This document shows, piece after piece, positions 6,954 through 8,616 of a stretch of 8,616 nt of DNA. The notes beneath the pieces were generated by a model. That model ran no database searches, was not told where the DNA came from, and saw only the letters and a program-made list of their open reading frames with translations. Positions within the stretch are counted from its first letter, which is position 1; each line of letters begins with the position of its first letter. Location of the stretch: the NCBI GenBank assembly GCA_013698285.1, contig JACCVE010000436.1, positions 1 to 8,616 of the forward strand, in the 5' to 3' direction. Position numbers and translations under genes: made by a program. The DNA comes from Chloroflexia bacterium. GTDB lineage: Bacteria > Chloroflexota > Chloroflexia > Thermomicrobiales > UBA6265.

Positions 6954-6984
6954 TCGGTTCGTCGGACCCTCACGTCTGAACAGT
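6857..6984. mobile_element. MITE-like 118-bp segment with perfect 14-bp terminal inverted repeats and ACAGT flanks
   Basis: TCAGACGTGAGGGT at 6862-6875 is repeated in perfect inverse at 6966-6979. The next five inner bases match at three positions. Each end is directly flanked by ACAGT (6857-6861 and 6980-6984), as expected of a target-site duplication. Read without the duplication, the perfect inverted repeat is 16 bp (6860-6875 and 6966-6981). The interior has no transposase. The alternative is a pair of inverted operator sites in a divergent promoter region: the right arm lies about 22 bp before the -35 of the methyltransferase promoter. I could not assign an IS family. Confidence 0.5.
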
Positions 6985-7002
6985 CACACATCCCGCGTCC
7001 AC

Positions 7003-7030
7003 TTGACACCCACCCGCCAAGGTGTACAAC
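7003..7030 (+). promoter_or_regulatory. Sigma70-type promoter of the methyltransferase gene
   Basis: TTGACA (7003-7008), a perfect -35, is separated by 16 bp from TACAAC (7025-7030), a 4 of 6 match to TATAAT. The start site would be near 7037, giving a leader of about 50 nt to the ATG at 7089. It lies just outside the right arm of the inverted-repeat element. Confidence 0.6.
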
Positions 7031-7088
7031 AGGAGCATGGGACGATCCAGAGCAGTGGCAATGCGCATGCCCGTCAGGAGGTCCCTCC

Positions 7089-8201
7089 ATGGAAGCCGTC
7101 GCTCCCACTCCCGCGTCCATGCCGGGTCCTGTCTCCTCCGACGCCCTCGTCGAGCGACTGTTCAACGCCACCATCGCGGCGATGGACATCTTCTCCGTCT
7201 ACATCGGCGATCGCCTGGGTTATTACCGCTCGCTCGCCGCGGAGGGCCCCGCGACGAGCGCGGAACTGGCGGCCCGGACCGGCACCGCCGAGCGGTACGC
7301 CCGGGAATGGCTCGAACAGCAGGCCGTCACCGCGATCCTCGCGGTGGACGACGCGGGCGAGGACACAGCCGCCCGTCGGTATCGGTTGCCGGCGGGGTAC
7401 GAGGCGGTGCTGGTCGATCCCGACAGCCTGACGGCGATGGCTCCCGTGGCCCAGATCTTCGCCGGCTGCGTCGCTCCGCTCCCACGTCTGCTCGACGCCT
7501 TCCGGACCGGTGGGGGTGTCCCCTACGAGGCCTACGGCGCCGACCTCCACGAGGGGCAGGCAGGCACCACCCGACCCCAGTTCCGCCACATGCTCGGGCA
7601 GGCGTGGCTGCCGGCGATGCCGGACGTCCACGCCCGCCTTTTGGCCGACCCGCCCGCCCGCGTCGCCGACATCGGGGTGGGGCTCGGTTGGTCCAGCATC
7701 GCCATCGCCCGCGCCTACCCCACCTGCCACGTCGATGGCTTCGACCTCGACGAGGCCTCCGTGGCCGTGGCCCGGGCCAACGTCGCCGCCGAGGGCCTGG
7801 CCGACCGCGTCACCATCCACCCGCGAGACGCCGGGGACCCCGAACTGGCCGGGCACTACGACCTCGCCCTGGCGATCGAATGCATCCACGACATGCCCGA
7901 CCCCGTCGCCGTGCTGAGGGCGATGCGACGCCTGGTGGGAGAGGGCGGCACGACCCTGATCGTCGATGAGAAGGTGGCCGACGCCTTCATCGCCCCCGGC
8001 GACGATGTCGAGCGCTACATGTACGGCTTCAGCATCCTGCACTGCCTGCCCGTTGGGATGGTCGAGCAACCGTCGGCGGCGACGGGAACCGTGATGCGCG
8101 AGGCGACCCTGCGCCGCTACGCGGAGGAGGCGGGCTTCCAGGCCGTCGAGGTCCTGCCCATTGAGCACGACTTCTTCCGCTTCTATCGCCTGACCGGCTG
8201 A
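7089..8201 (+). CDS. SAM-dependent methyltransferase with N-terminal winged-helix domain (Rv2258c-like)
   Basis: A 370-residue cytoplasmic enzyme. Residues about 18-110 form a winged-helix domain like that of Rv2258c-type methyltransferases, with T-S-A-E-L-A-A-R-T-G-T (56-66) and R-E-W-L-E-Q-Q (72-78) as its helix-turn-helix core. The Rossmann domain starts about 190: motif I V-A-D-I-G-V-G-L-G-W (192-201), with Val where Cys is usual; the acidic residue for the SAM ribose is in G-F-D-L-D (217-221); motif IV region is E-C-I-H-D-M-P-D-P (264-272). The C-terminal S-I-L-H-C-L-P-V-G-M (315-324) and A-T-G-T-V-M-R (331-337) are strongly conserved in this group. The methyl acceptor is unknown. ATG 7089 is chosen because AGGAGG (7076-7081) is 7 nt upstream and the promoter at 7003-7030 starts transcription downstream of the longer in-frame start at 6942. 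The last motif R-F-Y-R-L indicates a complete C-terminus. Confidence 0.9.
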   Translation: MEAVAPTPASMPGPVSSDALVERLFNATIAAMDIFSVYIGDRLGYYRSLAAEGPATSAELAARTGTAERYAREWLEQQAVTAILAVDDAGEDTAARRYRLPAGYEAVLVDPDSLTAMAPVAQIFAGCVAPLPRLLDAFRTGGGVPYEAYGADLHEGQAGTTRPQFRHMLGQAWLPAMPDVHARLLADPPARVADIGVGLGWSSIAIARAYPTCHVDGFDLDEASVAVARANVAAEGLADRVTIHPRDAGDPELAGHYDLALAIECIHDMPDPVAVLRAMRRLVGEGGTTLIVDEKVADAFIAPGDDVERYMYGFSILHCLPVGMVEQPSAATGTVMREATLRRYAEEAGFQAVEVLPIEHDFFRFYRLTG

Positions 8202-8492
8202 TGTCCGGACGAGGAGCGCGGCTCAAGATCCCAGTGGCGCTGCCATCAGCGGTGATGGAGGACGCGGACTAAGGGAGTCTTGGGGGTTCGGATGCTCGTC
8301 CGATGCATCCTCCTGGTGGCTGATCCCGGCACTTGCACCGAGCCGGGACTGCTGCTGACGTCCCGATGACCAGCTGCGACTCGCTATTGGCGTTGCTCGT
8401 GGCCTTCGCACGTCCTGCGCGCCGGTGGCGTCATTGTTGCGCACCTGCCTCGTGGTGTACCGGGGTCGCCCCGGCACGGGATCGCGAGACGG
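8202..8492. other. Intergenic stretch with several small hairpins
   Basis: No convincing gene lies here. Short dyads are CCATCA-GCGG-TGATGG (8243-8258), GGATGC-(9 nt)-GCATCC (8290-8310), TCCCGGC-(11 nt)-GCCGGGA (8324-8348) and CCGGGG-TCG-CCCCGG (8460-8474). The first lies about 40 bp after the methyltransferase stop and is the best terminator candidate, though none has a T-run. The last sits just upstream of the next start. A weak pair, TTGTTG (8434-8439) and TGTACC (8456-8461) with 16-bp spacing, could be a promoter. Confidence 0.4.
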
Positions 8493-8616
8493 ATGAGCGC
8501 AGGAGGACGAGTTTATGGCATCGGACCAGGCTCCGGCACGCGTGATGTCACCTATGATCTGATCAGTGTGATCTACCACGCCCTCCAAGGTGGGGAGACC
8601 ACCCAGACCTATATCC
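8493..8616 (+). CDS. N-terminus of a small conserved protein of unknown function, C-terminus off the window
   Basis: The frame opens at ATG 8493 and stays open to the window edge (41 complete codons). Residues 18-41 read D-V-T-Y-D-L-I-S-V-I-Y-H-A-L-Q-G-G-E-T-T-like sequence. This resembles the start of a short helical protein of about 70 residues found in many bacteria (Y-D-L-x-S-V-L-Y-H-A-L-Q-G-A-E-T), for which I know no function. The first 16 residues are Gly-rich and not typical. ATG 8493 has only a poor ribosome-binding site. The excellent AGGAGG at 8501-8506 serves ATG 8515 in another frame, which stops at 8560-8562 after 15 codons. Either ATG 8493 is used, or an indel between 8515 and about 8540 split the true frame. 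Family assignment is from memory and moderate. Confidence 0.6.
   Translation, partial: MSAGGRVYGIGPGSGTRDVTYDLISVIYHALQGGETTQTYI
8501..8517 (+). promoter_or_regulatory. Strong Shine-Dalgarno and ATG in the wrong frame for the downstream protein
   Basis: AGGAGG (8501-8506) is followed 8 nt later by ATG 8515. The frame it opens encodes only M-A-S-D-Q-A-P-A-R-V-M-S-P-M-I before TGA at 8560-8562. The recognisable conserved protein lies in a different frame. This could be a leader peptide overlapping the main gene or the remnant of the original start after a frameshift. Confidence 0.5.

Noticed and set aside
7074..8168. Long minus-strand open frame opposite the methyltransferase
   Set aside because: Compositional shadow; the plus strand shows all methyltransferase motifs and a good start site.
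8223..8588. 121-codon minus-strand open frame at the right edge
   Set aside because: Low-information Ser/Pro/Arg-rich translation that overlaps the conserved plus-strand N-terminus and has no ribosome-binding site I can support.

Overview
The window is GC-rich DNA (judged by eye, about 70% G+C). It carries five complete genes and two genes cut by the window edges. The style of the secreted proteins suggests a Thermomicrobia-like member of the Chloroflexota. They have cupin-like domains followed by Cys-pair beta-sandwich repeats, and one Tat-exported enzyme has a Thr/Pro/Val-rich linker after its signal peptide. This placement is inference from protein style; there is no rRNA or other phylogenetic marker here.

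Layout. (1) 1-954 (-) is a secreted Cys-repeat protein that runs off the left edge. It is divergent from 1230-3161 (+), a 643-residue exported or membrane-anchored protein with a cupin-like N-terminal half and three tandem repeats, each with a C-x13-C pair. The 275-bp divergent spacer holds an extended -10 for the left gene, a perfect 12-bp palindrome overlapping that -10, two hairpins, and an unusually complete Shine-Dalgarno for the right gene. (2) 3435-4442 (-) is a PLP-dependent threonine/serine dehydratase without an ACT regulatory domain. It converges on the repeat gene, with a 14-bp perfect hairpin in between. (3) 4699-5877 (-) is a Tat-exported HSL-family alpha/beta hydrolase; a 14-bp hairpin lies between it and the dehydratase. 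(4) 6126-6953 (-) is a DUF429 protein whose 5' end is abnormal. It is divergent from 7089-8201 (+), a two-domain SAM-dependent methyltransferase of the winged-helix Rv2258c-like type with a good sigma70-type promoter. (5) 8202-8492 is a hairpin-bearing intergenic stretch. From 8493 to the right edge is the start of a small conserved protein whose reading frame conflicts with the best ribosome-binding site.

The genes do not form one obvious pathway. The divergent pair of Cys-repeat proteins is the only clear functional pairing and looks like cell-surface material.

The most unusual structure is at 6857-6984. A pair of perfect 14-bp inverted repeats (16 bp if two more bases are counted) is bounded by a 5-bp direct repeat, ACAGT, and encloses a 118-bp segment. 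It has the geometry of a miniature inverted-repeat transposable element. It lies between the DUF429 gene and the methyltransferase promoter and supplies the start codon and first ~31 codons of the DUF429 reading frame. That protein lacks the N-terminal Gly-x-Asp strand normal for its RNase H-like family. No CRISPR array, rRNA or convincing tRNA was seen.
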